A DNA stretch of 64,000 bases, taken from assembly GCA_963457665.1 (NCBI GenBank), contig OY735207.1, positions 37,543,316 through 37,607,315 of the forward strand, written 5' to 3'. Within the stretch, counting starts at the first letter, position 1. The number at the start of each line of letters is the position of its first letter. Of this stretch, positions 44,690 to 58,774 are shown piece by piece. The notes under the pieces are model-generated. The model had not been told where the DNA came from. It searched no databases and saw only the letters and a list, made by a program, of their open reading frames with translations. The stretch is from Thysanoteuthis rhombus (lineage: Eukaryota > Mollusca > Cephalopoda > Oegopsida > Thysanoteuthidae). Both the position numbers and the translations under genes were made by a program.

Positions 44690-47600
44690 TAATATTGTTG
44701 AAAAATATAATTGTATCACTCATGCCATCTATTCTCTAGTATATATATATGAATATCTTTAGAGAAAAGAGATTCAAAGGGAAAGGTGTTAAAAACAAAT
44801 GTTTTGAAAATTTGAATGAATTGGATGTTTTTTTCATTAACTTGGTTTATTTAAGATCTATAAAGTTTCAAAACACTCAAATTTGATTTGGTTTTACAAA
44901 AATTTTCAATAAAATAATATTCAAAATTGTTACATACATATTATACCTCACTGGGTTTTTTTTGTGAGTGTGCATTTTCACTGTGAAAAATCATTTTTGG
45001 GTGTTTTTGGATCTTTACAAACTTTTAATTTAAGCTTTTAAAACAATTGTCAGTAAAGTACAATATATAGAAACTTTGCATTTCATTTTATTGTATCAAA
45101 TTTTGTAAAACTAATCATGTTTATTTACGTTTGGAAGACTGCTGACATCATCTGGTGTTGAGGCAAAATGTGTCCATTTAAAGTCAATTAATTCTGGGGT
45201 GCCACACATTTTTTTTTTAAGCAAATACTTAGACTTTTTTTTTTAGCCAAAACAAGAAAAAACTTGAGTGAAATTTATTTTCATTTTTTTTCCTTGAGAT
45301 TCTGTGAGAGTAGCTTCCCTTTATTGATGAAAACAAAAATGCAAATAATCCAATCAGTAAAAATCAAGTCCGTGAAATTGGAAGGACTACTATGCATTAT
45401 GATTATTAAATATTCTATCTGACATATCAGTTGATTTGTATGAAAATAATACGGTTTGGAACATGCAATGAAGACTTCCTATTTAAATCAGTTTAAAAAA
45501 AGAAATGGGACTGGTGTTACAATATTAAAAAATCATTTGGTAGTAAACAAGTTAATTCAATTTATAGTATACACTTTTGAAATTACTGATCACAATTTTC
45601 ATATCACTTCCTTTTTTTTTTCTTTTCACCGAAATAAAGTGTTTCATATCCACGAATAGGCCATGGGTTTTCTCTTAAAATTAATACAGACACACCCACA
45701 CACATGCACATCACATTTTACATTTGCATATGAGGCTCTGATCTGATGTTAGTTTTAAATATCCATGCAGAATATAAGGTCAAAATCACTAGTCGAAAGC
45801 TTCTCCACCCACACAGATTTCATAAGCAAACTTTACTGCATAATTTTATCATAGACAGATCTTGGTACTCACTTGCTCACAAAGAAATATCTGATCCAAT
45901 AAGTTGTTTGCCAAGCAACTTATTTCCCTACTTCATCCTTCCAGACAGTCAGTTCTACTTTCACTTTCACTTTGAGCTTAACTAAGGAATTAAGGTAAGA
46001 TATCCACTTATTCCCACAACCCCTGTCACGCACGTACACACAAGCTTTCCATGTATGCAATTGGAGGAGATTTGTAGGCTTGCTGCCATGTACTTACTTG
46101 ATCACCCCTGCTTGCTGGCAATTAACATAAGTGGATCACAAATGATGCCCACACAGATAGATAGCAGCAATTTAAAAATAATGAAAAAGAAGATAATGTG
46201 ACAAAGGGAAGTGGTAGAATTGGAAGTGAAAATGCAAATAAGATCTTGTGAAATAATGAGAGAAAAAAAAAAAAGGATTAATATTATATTTAAAAATCAA
46301 ACTTATGGATATATAAAATACTAAAATACTGATTCTAAAGATGTGACTATCCAAACATAAATAGATCAACACGCATTTGTTGACTTATAGTGACTAGTTA
46401 TAAAGTCTAATAGACCAATACTATAACCTGGAGAAAAGAGGAAAAAAAAAAAAGAAGCTTAGCAAATACCCATGAAAAATAAATACATATATATATATCC
46501 CAAACAGTACAAATCAGAGATGCAATATGATATAATATCCGATGTATGATTGGTTTATTTCATAATATATATATATATAAATATATATATATACATACAT
46601 ACAAGTTTGGGGGTAAAGGAGATGAATTTTTTTTATATTCTTGGCTTCTTTGCTCTTCTTGCCTAACAACTATCGATATCTCCTCCTCTTTCTCTCTATC
46701 CACCCCCATATCTATGCCCATAAAATATCAATAGATGGCATTGATGATAGTTCTTATTGTCTATGACTTTGAAAAGAGTCATTAACATTCCACATTTTGT
46801 TTGGACAATTGAATCCCTTCTCCACATCCTTGATAATTGCGTGGAAAAAAAACAAAGATTTGCATTCTTTTTTTCTCCTCAAGGGGCTGAAGGATAGATC
46901 GGCAGAAACGTTGTGTTGGCAACTTCAAGGATATGAAGAAGGGATTCGATCGTCCAAACAAAATTTGGAATTGCTCTCATCTCCTATTCATAAGAGGCAA
47001 TAACTTCCCTGTAGAGATGTCAGTCAGCCTTTCTCTTCCTCTGTCTGCTTGAGTGGGTGGGAGTTCAGTAAAGGAGGCTGCGCTCTACATATTTAATGAT
47101 GGGGATGAAGAGCAAGAGCGGACAAGCTGAAAATAGGTGCACAATGTGTATATGCAACATATATGCATACATATACATAATGTGTGCATGTGTGTGTGTG
47201 TGTGTGTGTGTGAGTTATTCAAGAGCATTGTTCCCTCGTGTTTCCCCCTTCCATAAGTATGATCAATACAATAATGTCTCTCAAGCCAACACAAAAAAAC
47301 AAATTGTTGTAAAATCAACTTTTCATTTCACAGACATAGAACAAATCAAAATGAGGAAGTAGAGCAACTTAAAAAAAAAAAAGCTTCAATGATATGAATT
47401 TCTTTTCCCTTTAATATAATTTCTACAGAAATACCATAACAGCATTAATCAAAACCATATTACTCAAGATACTGCTGGATATTTAGGGTAGCAGAATGCC
47501 AAAAATGAGTAAGAGACACAATGTCTGATGAACTGTCTTTGAGAAAGAAACAGGGTGAGATAAGGGCCCAATATTTTTTCTGTTTTTTGTCACTTTTCAT

Positions 47601-47785
47601 TCCAGTGATGATGAAGAAAGAGCACAGCACATAATGTTTTTCATCCACAATTTCCTCAATTGGTTTCATCTATACCACTAATAGATGCTCTCTGAAGATT
47701 TTTACACAAACACAATGCATCTCTTGCAGAAATGACAGTTCCCTGACAACACCTTGATCAAAGACTCTATAGCACCTCTACACTT
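44690..47785. other. Non-coding DNA
   Basis: No gene recognised. A TA patch at 46560-46600 and a (TG)n run at ~47187-47212 are the only repeats I see. 46908-46925 carries 'gcagaaacgttgtg' after 'ggctgaaggatagatcgg', loosely hammerhead-like but without a proper stem II. Confidence 0.4.
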
Positions 47786-47789
47786 TCAA

Positions 47790-48015
47790 CATCATCATCA
47801 TCATCAGCATCATCAGTCCTACATTGTCCGTCGTTGGACATAGACCTTCCCCAGGATCGACCATATTTCTCCTATCATGGGCATCACTGAGCCAGTATTT
47901 TCTGAATTTGTCTAGTTCATCTCTCCATCTTGTATTCTGCCAGCCTCGGTTTTGCATTTGAGTCATGATATCAATCGGTTTTCTGCCATTCTTGCTACAT
48001 ACAGCCCACACCAAT
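47790..48015 (-). mobile_element. RTE LINE 3' end, ~225 bp
   Basis: (CAT)n at 47792-47815 is followed by 'ttggacatagaccttcccca', 'atcatgggcatcactgagcc' and 'attctgccagcctcggtttt'. The minus-strand frame reads RGWQNTRWRDELDKFRKYWL then SDAHDR, the RTE C-terminal signature. Confidence 0.85.
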
Positions 48016-50215
48016 AACTCTACTCTACTCTGTCAGAAGTACCAAGGATAAGTAACACTGTTTCATTTGCAGCCATTGTATTATAATCCGGAATTGAGTT
48101 TACAACAAGAGCAAGAAAAAAAAAAATGAGCTCTATAGTCTAAATAACTTTTGGAATAATAATGACTCACTTCAAAATTAGAGAAGCTATCTTGCTTAAA
48201 GATAGTACATCTACAGAATGCCATAGTATGGATCGGCCAAAATATTTGTGCTGTAGCAAAATCAACCAAAAGTATGAGATCAATAGTCCAAACAACACTC
48301 GGAATTATGATGACTCATCTTGGATTTCCTGAAGATATCTTCAAACCTTTATTTTCAGCAAGTTTTTAATTTCAGTCTACTTTTTCCTTTCAAGATGCAT
48401 TTCAACTTTTTCTTTTCACACTATTTCGCACTCCTTATACTAATTTAATTACTTGGCATATTTAAATGGAAACAAATATACCAGGATTCCATTGGATGCC
48501 TTTATATGAGAGCCCGGGAGTGCAAAGTAGAAATTAACAAGACTCAATACATGAAAGTGTAAACTAATGACTGTTTTAGGCGCCTCCTATCAGTGAGTTA
48601 ATCACGCAAGAAAAAGCTAGTGAGTTCAATCCTCACTGAGAACTCCACTGTTTTGTGCTTGACTAGGTTGAGTTCGGTAAATATCTACATTTTTCGAAGT
48701 TTAAAATATTTTATTCTATTACGCAAAAAATCAATTTAAAAAATGTGCCTACCACAAAGCTAAGGTTAGATATATTGTTTTATGATGTGTAGTTAGTGAA
48801 TTTGATCTTCACTAGGTGCCCATAGGGAGACTTGACAGTTTGGCTTTTGTTGAGCACCACTTTTAGCCGGACATCAATTAGTTCTCTCTTTTGGCATCAG
48901 ACAAAAAATTATTCAAATCACTTCAGATATACTTAAAACAATGGGAATTGAAAGTTGTAACAACCAGTGACGTATTTTTTTAATATCTTATTGCCTTTGT
49001 CAAACCTGTTTATGAGCCGCAATGTCTAAGTCACGTCTACATATCCAAGAGGGTCAGTCTGCCCAAGTCCTCCCTTTTCAGTAGTCTGCAATGTCTTCCA
49101 TTTTGGAAATTTGAAAATGGACACCCTAGGTACCCATTACTACAGCCTTGTACCAAACTAAACTGAGCAAATACCTGGGGCTCCTGTTAAGAAATGGTAA
49201 GCAAACCAGACCTGCAAGCCATTGCTATTGCATTTGATCTACTATTGAGGCCTTGCACCTGTCTAGGCTAAACTCAGGAAATATCACCTGTCTCATCCTT
49301 TCAGCTACTCTCAACAGAATGGGCCAAGTAGCACTGAAAACTTCACAAACTTTAAAAGATGTGTAACATGGTAGACAGAAGTGATGTCACAGTAGTTTAA
49401 AGAGATGGGAAAGAAGAATCACTTGGCATGTTATCTCTGATCAATCCTTTTTTTTGCATTTTCTTATCAATGAAAACTATCCTGATAGCAGTCTGTATTG
49501 GTAAATTGACCATTTTGTTAATTTCAACCAAACGAGGAGTAAAGAATAAAAATAGAGTGATTTGATTTGTTTTTATCAAATTTCAGGGCTACTTTGAGTG
49601 AAAATAATCTAAAAACTAATTGATCATTGAATTAGAATTCAAGGTTGGAGGTGGAGTGACCTCAATATGGTCAGGGGCCAATTGCCCCCATTGTCTTTTT
49701 ATTTGTTAATCATTGCTACCAACAACAGACCGGCTTAATTACTGTCGCTGGGTTTAGGTTATTCATGTGATCTGACATTTATATGTATCTAGATATCTAT
49801 CTATTTCTCTGGACTTTGCCCACCCCTAACCATTCATAGGAGAAACTTGGAATTTTGCATACCAATACCCCTTAATGAGTATGGGAAAATGTTTTTTATT
49901 TTCTAGAAATCCTGCCCCCTCCCAAACAAGGGTTCGTTGGGGGGTTCAGTTTACAAATTCTTTGTCAAATTTATTCCTTAGTTTGTGTCCAATAACATTC
50001 AGGCCTGTTTTTAGAAAATGTGCTTTTTAGTGATCACAATGTAAAAAAAGGCAAGAAAAGAAACTTATTCATTGATCACCCCTTTTTTTCAATTCACTTA
50101 ATTGATCACCCAATCGAGTGACTAACCGAACCTGTTTTGAAAAAAAAAAAAAATCATAAATTTGTGATTCAAACACATACGGATAGAATTTTCATCAAGG
50201 TAACTTAATCTTACC
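48016..50215. other. Non-coding DNA with SINE fragments
   Basis: A tRNA-like head lies at 48578-48680 ('atcagtgagttaatcacgca', 'agtgagttcaatcctcactg'), and 48785-48830 matches the fragment at 29265-29345. No gene is recognised. Confidence 0.45.
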
Positions 50216-50559
50216 CTCACAATAAAGGTAAAGAGCAGCATATATGTAAGGCTGTGATTCCAGAATGAGTGTGTGTGTAAGTTAATAAAAGTTACTGAGT
50301 ACGAGTGTGCATGAAAGTCAGTATGTATGTGAGTACATGAAATTTAGTGTGTGAAAATAAGTGTACGTGAGAGCAATTGAGCATGAAAATATGTGTGCAT
50401 GAGTGTACATCAAAGTGATCGTGTGCAATTGTGAGTGTGTGTATGTGTGTGTGCATGAAAATGGGTGCAAGCCATTGCGCATGAAAGTGAGTATGTGTGA
50501 GTGTGTGTGAAAGTAAATATATGTGTAAGTGTGTGTGAAAGAAAGTCTTCCCAAGTCTG

Positions 50560-50935
50560 TAAGTGAATGTCCTTATAAACGTGAATGAATGTCTTCGTGA
50601 GTGTATCAGTGAGTCAGTAAATGTCTTTGAGAGTGTGTGTCTTTGAGAGTGTGTGTGTCAGTGAGAGTGTGTGTCAGTGAGAGTGTGTGTCAGTGAGAGA
50701 TTGTCTTTGTGAGTGCGTTTCAGTGAGTGAATGTCTGTCAGTGCATGTCAGTGAGTGAATGTCTTTGTGAGTGCGTGTCAGTGAGTGAATGTCTTTGTGA
50801 GTGCGTGTCAGTGAGTGAATGTCTTTGTGAGTGCGTGTCAGTGAGTGAATGTCTTTGTGAGTGCGTGTCAGTAAGTGAATGTCTTTGAGAGTGCGTGTCA
50901 GTGAGTGAATGACTTCATGGGTGTGTTTGAGTGCA
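50560..50935. repeat. 30-bp tandem array in a GTGAGTG-rich tract
   Basis: From ~50730 to 50930 a 30-base unit ('gtgagtgaatgtctttgtga' + 'gtgcgtgtca') repeats about six times. Upstream (from ~50630) shorter 'gtgtgtcagtgaga' units precede it, and the wider tract 50260-50945 is GTGAGTG-rich. The unit is a multiple of three, which explains the open frames. Confidence 0.9.
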
Positions 50936-51288
50936 AACGTGTATGTTGCACGTCTTGGTCTTGCATAATCAGTGACAAATTACACAGTCAGAATCTTTTA
51001 AAAGATAAGATGAATTAAAAGAAATCTATGCAGTTTCCTATGTCTGGAAAGAACTCGACTAAAAGAACGGAGACAAAAAGAACCGACACCTTGTCTTGTC
51101 TACAGTTTTGTAATTGAGATCTTTATCAAGCTAAATCTGACACAAGACTGATACTGATAAGATGAAACACACAAAGCAATGGTTTATAAGAATATCTTGC
51201 AACACATTGCACCATGGCTGCTGCCCTAGCTCCGTCATTCCATGGATTTGTCCTCTTTAGAATTAAATGAAGTTTTTACGATTTAAAG

Positions 51289-51360
51289 GCTTGCCTCATA
51301 GCTGAAGTAGTTGAGCAATTCGCACTTGACTCAAGTGGTTGAGGTTCAAACACAGGTAAA
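51289..51360 (+). mobile_element. tRNA-like SINE head
   Basis: 'gcctcatagctgaagtagtt' + 'gagca' (A box) and 'gtggttgaggttcaaacaca' (B box, GGTTCAAAC) are in the right order and spacing. The body would continue to higher coordinates. Confidence 0.6.
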
Positions 51361-52080
51361 AAAGAGAAAAAATTTCAGATATTGATTTTCAAGGCAGGCA
51401 GGCAGGCCCTCCAAACTTGGATGATGAGAGATTGTTGTTGTAAGATTTAGATGAAGGGTTTGGTTCCATAACGTGCTAAGCATAATTTGTAAAAAAAAAT
51501 TGTGTTCAACTGAATAAAAAACTCGAATTGAGGATTTAAATTCTTTCATCTCATTATGATCTTTTGATGTACATTCAGTTTATAAGGTTGTAATGAAATG
51601 AAAAAATTCAAAACAAGAATGTTTATTTCAATTGAACACATCTTTTTAAAAATGGCACTAATCAAATTTTTGAATCACATCCTTCATATTTAAGCTGAGC
51701 TTAAATATCCACTATGTTTTGAGGCTTTGTTAAGTTTTATTGTGGTAAATTTTTTCTCAAATAGGTGAACAATAACAACATGAATTGTATGATTATATCA
51801 TATTTCTAATTCTATTTGAAAAAAGTGTGAACGATGACACATCAAATCAGCAAAATTTTATGGTCAGAAATTCAACATTTGCCTCACAATTTTCTGATGA
51901 AAATAAAAACATGTTTCATAGAACATGAAAAGATAAAGAAATCCTTCTTGAGAAATATTTTTATTGAAAATCATCCAATACAGAAACATTGTACACATTT
52001 GTGAATTCTCTAATATAATTTTTACTATACTTTGATACATCTTTTTATGTTGATGTGTATATTTGAACTGATTATACATA
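51361..52080. other. Non-coding DNA
   Basis: Possible SINE body to ~51540; otherwise nothing recognised. Confidence 0.4.
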
Positions 52081-52084
52081 CATA

Positions 52085-52152
52085 TATGAAATAGCACACT
52101 TTAAATATATATGTATGAAATAGTACTTTATATATAGATGAAATAGTATGTG

Positions 52153-52191
<39 letters not shown>

Positions 52192-52279
52192 CTACTATTT
52201 CATATATGTATGTAAATGAATTAGTACATTTTGTGTATATAAGTATGAAATAGTATATTATATATAAATGAAATAGAAC

Positions 52280-52333
<54 letters not shown>

Positions 52334-52428
52334 AATAATTGAATAATTGAGTTATCCACAGACAGCTGTTTTGTTGTATTTCAACTCTTCAGTGTGGCTA
52401 CAGACTATCTATTATCCCATCCATGTAC

Positions 52429-52472
<44 letters not shown>

Positions 52473-52545
52473 ATAATTAAATAATTGAGTTATCCACTGA
52501 CAGCTGTTTCATTGTACTTCAACTATCTATTATCCCATCCAGGAC
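52085..52545. repeat. TATATA/'gaaatagtac' repeat cluster with a ~90-bp direct duplication
   Basis: Units of 'tatgaaatagtac' plus (TA)n recur from 52085 to 52310. Then 'ataattgagttatccacaga' ... 'ctatctattatcccatcca' (52330-52428) is repeated at 52478-52541 with an ~18-base internal deletion. (TA)n runs separate the copies. Confidence 0.85.
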
Positions 52546-53330
52546 CATGAGTTACAATCGAAACCTTCGCTTCAGACCCAGAGGCTGGCATTTCACATCT
52601 GCCCTATGAGGACCGGACGGTCAGTAAAGTTGAATATAAGTGATACATTTATTTAAGCACAATTCCCCATTCACCAGAGAGCTCTATTCCAAAATTAGAG
52701 GGTGTAGGTCTATTTCTGTAGGTGGTAAGATATTCGTTTTATTCTTTATATGTATGTATACACACACATACACACATACACACATATATATATATATATA
52801 TTTTAGTGGTTGGTCATTTCTTGTCATGTTTTTCTGTTTCATCAACTGGAGATGATATACTTGTGAGTAGTTATGAGTATGGCGTAGGCATTTCTCTATC
52901 AGTATGTAGTTAATCCATCAGTTCTTTGTGGTATGTTTCCTCTCTGAAAGTATTTTATTCTGACTTGAATCTGTTTCCCAGTGTTAGTTTTCCCTTTATC
53001 TGACCATAGTTGATAATTTAATTATTCTGGGTTTGGTCTGTTTCGACATACCAAAGATGATTATGATGAAAACACAGGGAATATTTGCGCTCAAAGTTGA
53101 TATGAAGAGTGTTATTTCAAAACATGATAAGTACCATTTCAAAAAAATTCATTAAGCACTTTACGAAATAAACCCATCACACAATGGCCATTGTATTATA
53201 TTACATTATATATTATATTCCCGATTTGTATTGTGTGTACATATGTATGAATATATCAAAAAGTACATTTTCTTTTTTTCTCTACTTATATATATGGAAA
53301 AGTACAGGTTATGAATATGTGTGTGCATGT
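52546..53330. other. Non-coding DNA
   Basis: Possibly the body of the element whose tail is duplicated at 52330-52541. No Pol III boxes or coding motifs were found. Confidence 0.35.
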
Positions 53331-53339
53331 GTGTTTGTG

Positions 53340-53404
53340 AAATAATACATGTTCCCTCTCTCACTCTCTTTCTCTCTCTATATATATGTACTATATCAGA
53401 TATA

Positions 53405-53470
<66 letters not shown>

Positions 53471-53479
53471 ATAGTAATT

Positions 53480-53513
<34 letters not shown>

Positions 53514-53830
53514 CACACATGTATGATACAGAACATTTTATTTATGTATATATATCTGATACAGTAGATTATATATATATATAACTCTGATATAGTATTT
53601 CATATGTATATATAAAAACAAATTTACTATGTATATATGTATATATATGTATATATATATACATAAAATGTACTATGTATATATATATATATATATATGC
53701 ATCTGAAATCGTGCATTTCATTTTTATATACATTTATATATATATATATATATATCTGAAATAGTAAATTGCATTTTTATATCTATATATGATATATATA
53801 TACATATATCTGAAATAGTAAATACTATGA
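53340..53830. repeat. TA-rich variable repeat, same units as 52085-52310
   Basis: (TA)n runs alternate with 'tgatatagtatttcata' or 'ctgaaatagtaaat' units. The wording matches the 52085 cluster, so the two are parts of one expanded family. Confidence 0.85.
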
Positions 53831-53834
53831 TTTA

Positions 53835-54018
53835 TTATTTCGATATGTATTTTATACATGAGCTGGTAGTGAGACGGAACTTATAGCTGCATATTAAACC
53901 TTACTGACAAAGTATCGCAATTAGAATATGGTATGCACAGTCATCCTTCACAATGCTGCATACATCCACACCTCACTTATCAATAGGGAATACACGAATG
54001 TTAAGGGCCAGTGGAAAC

Positions 54019-54054
<36 letters not shown>

Positions 54055-57000
54055 TTCATATTCATTGATGGCTTGAAAATAAGTGACCTAATAAAATAAA
54101 AGGATCCAATCCAGACTAAAAGCACAGAAATATACAAAATTCTCACTCAAAATCATACCTTTTCCTTGTTTGACAAATAGTTCTATCTATCTTAATAAAC
54201 TACTAGAATGACACATTGTATCTTCATGATATTTATCACTAACTAATAAGAATGATGATTGAAAGAAAGTGAAAGAAGCCGAAAATGTCCCCAAATTCTT
54301 CTAAGTATAGGTTTCTTGATATTCAAAAGAATTCACAAGTCTCTACAACACATGATTGTGTTTGAAGTATGCTTCTTACCACTGAATCAAATAGTACATC
54401 ACCAGATTTCCCCAAGGCTAAACTATCATGGACAAAGGTTTAAGATGAATTGAGCTTTGATCTTGCCATGAAGTTTCTGTCAGTACTTGACATCATCAGA
54501 GAATATCTCTACCTTTTAACAAAAGATTCATCTTCTGAGCTCACAATCAGCTTCCAGTCTACAATCAGGACAATTTTCTACGTTGACTTAATCAATTTGT
54601 ACTCTGAATTATAAGAAGGTTCCAACAAAATAAGTTGATTAATGTACTCTATTGTCCAAGACATTTCTTTTGATTGGTCAGTTAATCTCTATTATTTGTA
54701 TGGTTTGCAGTATTATGGTGAGTAATCTTCGATTTTTGCCTACAAGAAAATATTATGTTTCATGGCTTGCAGTTGATCAAAGGTGAAAAATTGAAAATGA
54801 AAAATGAAAAATTATTTCAAGCATGACTAACTAAAGGTTTTTTTGTTTTTTTTGTAAGCACAATGAAAAAGGGACTGTTACATGTCAAGGAGGGCAGAAT
54901 CCTGGAAGGGAATGTGTTTGATAGATGAATGAAGATTACTCTCACTGCTACTCGGGTGTCACTCAAGCCACTTCTGTTTGGCTGAGGGGTCAGGGTGTAT
55001 AAACGGTCAGCAGTTGAGTGACTTCAGTAGTGATTGATTTGGTGAGTCAAGTCAAAGTAGTTATGAGTGACACGATGGAAGGCAGGTGTTACAGATCAAG
55101 TAACACGAAGTTATTTGTTACTGTGTCAATTGTTATAGCTGAAAACCTACCTATATATTTACTTATATCTGTGAACAGTGAAGAGAACCCGTGAAATGAT
55201 GTTGATAGTAAAAGAAAATAGGATGCCATATTGGTTTTCCTTATATGATTAATATAAATGAATCAAGTAACAGGCATGTTGCTTTTACCTACGAGCCTTT
55301 GTATTTTGTCTATTGCTGATTCACAAAGAAATCGAGTTCACTAAGAGTTGTCTATCACTAAGGTGAGGCAAGCTTTATCAACTCTGACATCAATTGGATA
55401 TAAATAATTTCACAGGAAAAAAGGATGTCCAGCTCATGCCAAGAACAGTTCATTACAACCTTCATCGCATATATAACAACAAGCAACTGAAAGAACTAAA
55501 GGCTGCATATGTAACAAAAGTACGAATTTAAGCCAATCAAGATTGAATTAAATATTCTGTGAATTTTGATCAGCTGATTATCGCATTGTCTCCAGATTGG
55601 CTAGAAACTTATATAAATGGCCTCTGTTTGACAGTGAAAGAGTGAGAAGAGATATAAGGTTTGATTTCAATTGATACAATGATTTGGCAAACTTTGTATT
55701 TTTGCTTTTGTCTCATTTGATTACCCCATGAAAAGTCTAGACAGTTCACGTCTGCAGGAGGCTGTGATGACAGAACAATTGCTGATGTGAACAAGATAAA
55801 GATTCCTATTTTGAAATAGGAGTTTTGATTGAACAGCTACAACTGATCCTCCAGCAAAAATAACAATTTGAATCAGCACAGCTAAATCTGATAGAAATCA
55901 CCGATAATCATTTTTTTCTTTTAAATTGTGAAATTCAATGTTCAATTATCAATTTTTGCCCTACTACCAAGAATATTATTTTTTTTTTTAGTGCAGAAAA
56001 TGACTAAACCTCAGTGGCTGTAAAGTAATTGAGTAGTGATAAGAAAAGCTAAAATCTTCCCTATACATACCAAGTTCTAATCCAGTCAGCACTAAAATAC
56101 AACCAAAATTTTAGTTTCATTTATTTGCCTTTTGTCCCCATTACCAAGATTTTCTCTCTGTGTGAAATATCAGAAGCATACATATATATGAGGACAGTAC
56201 AACTGCTCCATCTATCTGACATATGATATATTTGCAGAATACCTTCCCTACTGATGGTCAATTACAAAATCTAATAAAAACAAAGCATGAAAAAATAAAA
56301 TGAACTAAAACTAAACATTTCATCAGCTACTATTAGCCGGACTATATTGTAGGTAGCACACTATAGTTTTAGTCTCGATTAGTGACATGTTTTCTTTCAA
56401 ATAGAGAAACATGTAGCAGTGGAAAAAAAATAGATACCGTCGAAAAAAAAAAAGAATGAGTGAAAAATTGTTTACAATACAATTATTACTACTACTATTT
56501 TACTAGCAGTCAGAACAAAGATGCTGTAACTTATCTTCGGTGTAATGGATTGGACCTCAGAAAAAATCTTTTCCTTTTTAGGCTTCTATACTTCAAGATT
56601 ATGAATATTAATTTTTGGGCTGGACCAAAAAACATCCCTTCTTTGCTTCCAGATTCACAGAACTCTTTCAAATTATGGTTTAAAATCTGTCCCAGTGAAA
56701 TATCTAAAAGTAGAACAATTTTCTTGGCAGTTTTCAGAAAGAGCTTCAACCACTCAGGGCACATTTCCATTTATATATTGGATGTGTCTTATCCTCATTT
56801 TGAGTGTTTGTTATTAAAACAAGGCTATTTTAGTGATTAAGTTGTAAGACAATGGTATGAAGTACTTATTAACCTTAGAATATGTTCCAATACCCATTTT
56901 AATCTCAAAATGTCCCTATAATTGGTCAAATTTCAAGATTTCCTTATAGAGTTTACAGTATCCTGAATTCCCAGCTGTAAAGGCTTCCTGCATTTGCCAG

Positions 57001-58770
57001 AATCATAGCCAAAATCAGTGCTTCCCAAACTTTTTATCACCAAGAACCCCTTTTATTTGAATGAACTGTGCCATGGGCATGTTAAAAAATTCCATCAAAG
57101 AAAAATATGGTTAGAATAAATTCTATTTATGATATCACTTGTGTTTTCCTAAAATAGAGTAAAAAAAAATGTTTTGCTTATTCAAGCTATAAATATTTAC
57201 CCAGAACATCATTATGCATATTAAAATCAAAGGCTGTGTATCAGGTATCAAAGCTTCAAAACAAGACTAAAATAAGCATCCTAACTCTAAAAACAACTAA
57301 ATTTTCACCAGAGTTACAGCAAGAACAAAATCAGTGATTACATTTGAGTAACTACCCATAACTTACTACAAAATAGTTCCCCATAACTGAACTCTCAAAT
57401 ACCTTTTTTTAAATTCATAAGAAAAAAACAAAACAAGCAATGAAAAGGTTCACATTCAGCATCCCAAGGCAACTATAAAACCTATTTCCGGTATGATGAC
57501 TGACTCATTTTTTATTTGAAGTGATGGGAGAATGATTGAAATATTGTTATCAAACATGAGAACATTGTCCAAAATGGCGGCACATTGGGTATTTATCATG
57601 CACAGCCATATCCTTTCAGCTGATTTATTACAGTCTAAATGAAAGGGAAGCTGAATGGATCTAGCTATGCTAAACTATGCAATCTGTGCTATTTTCATTT
57701 TGAAGAACGACACAACAAATGAATTTATTTACTCTGACTCACTGCAGAACAATATCAAACAATATAGAGCATTTTTATGTGAAACAAGAAATAACTGGAT
57801 TTGATCTTTGAACCTTTTGATCTTCGTTCCAAATGCTCCAATAACTGAGAAGTCAAAGGGTGAACTGATGACATTCTGTATGATCATATCTGCACAGATT
57901 AGTGAATTTCCGCAACTCACTTGCCAAGGAAGAAATTTTTAAATCATCAAAATTCGTAAAATCCCAGTGATATTTTTTCTACCAGTCAAAATGATATCCA
58001 AAAGCCAAGGGAATTCTAATCTCAATTTAATCTCAGAATATCAGTTTTTCAGGAAGTGGGCACCGTGTTAATATTCCAAAAGTCAAAATTCTCAACTTCT
58101 CCTTGGGCAACCAGTGATTGATTTGTTGCAGAGAAATAGAACAAGAATTCTGTTTGCAATCTTAGTGCCATTATGGTTATGAGATGACGTCTCTCAATAT
58201 CATCTGTTATCAACTTCAGCCACTCTGAGAAGACAAAGGAAAGAGAGGGAAATCCATGGAAAATTGTTGGAATTCTTCCAGGAAGGGTGGTGCTCCATAA
58301 TAGAACTCCACGTTTTTTGCAGTCAGATGTTTAGCTATGAAAGGAACACGCGTACAACTCTTGATCGAACCTGACGGTATTGACAATAGAGCACATGGTC
58401 TTTTTTCCCCAAAAGATGGATGTGGATGATGTCCAGGAATTTCATCTGATCTCAATCCTTTTAAAGAATCTTGGAGCAATCATAGAGGAGCACATTGAAA
58501 ATGTCCCCTTGGACTTGTCAGAAAAAACAGTAGCATTCTCAGTAGCGATTGACATGGCTGATTGGTGGAGTTTTTGAAGGAAAGACGAATAACAAATGTT
58601 CAGGAACCTCATTCACTCATTCAAAACAAAGAAAGATTTCATTAAATTTTCTGCTGGGAAATCAATTGAAAATATTGACAGTTCAATGATTTAGTGTTAG
58701 TCAAGTATCTTGCTGACAACCATATGCAAGTTGAATAGCCAGCCAGCTTCTGTATTAATATCTGCAATAT
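53835..58770. other. Non-coding DNA with sparse repeat fragments
   Basis: A TA run lies at 54022-54050. 55995-56070 is a relative of the duplicated segment at 7918 ('cagaaaatgactaaacc', 'gataagaaaagctaaaatct'). A lone hAT-type left end, 'cagtgcttcccaaacttttt', begins at 57018 with no partner found. Open frames of 126 codons (56460-56840) and 87 codons (58216-58479, minus) show no domain; the latter lies in a compositionally coding-like stretch (~57720-58620) but is broken by stops. Confidence 0.4.
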
Positions 58771-58774
58771 TTGG

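Noticed and set aside
46895..46930. Hammerhead motif near 'gcagaaacgttgtg'
   Set aside because: CTGAAGGA and GAAAC are present, but the intervening bases do not give a proper stem II.
56460..56840. 126-codon plus-strand gene
   Set aside because: A competing 79-codon frame lies on the other strand, and there is no domain or conserved motif that I recognise.
57018..57060. hAT MITE from the lone CAGTGCTTCCCAAAC end
   Set aside because: No opposite terminus was found within 1 kb, so only the end is mentioned.
58216..58577. Coding segment of an unknown transposon
   Set aside because: Frames of 87 and 65 codons on opposite strands look slightly coding-like, but extension on either strand meets stops and no family could be named.
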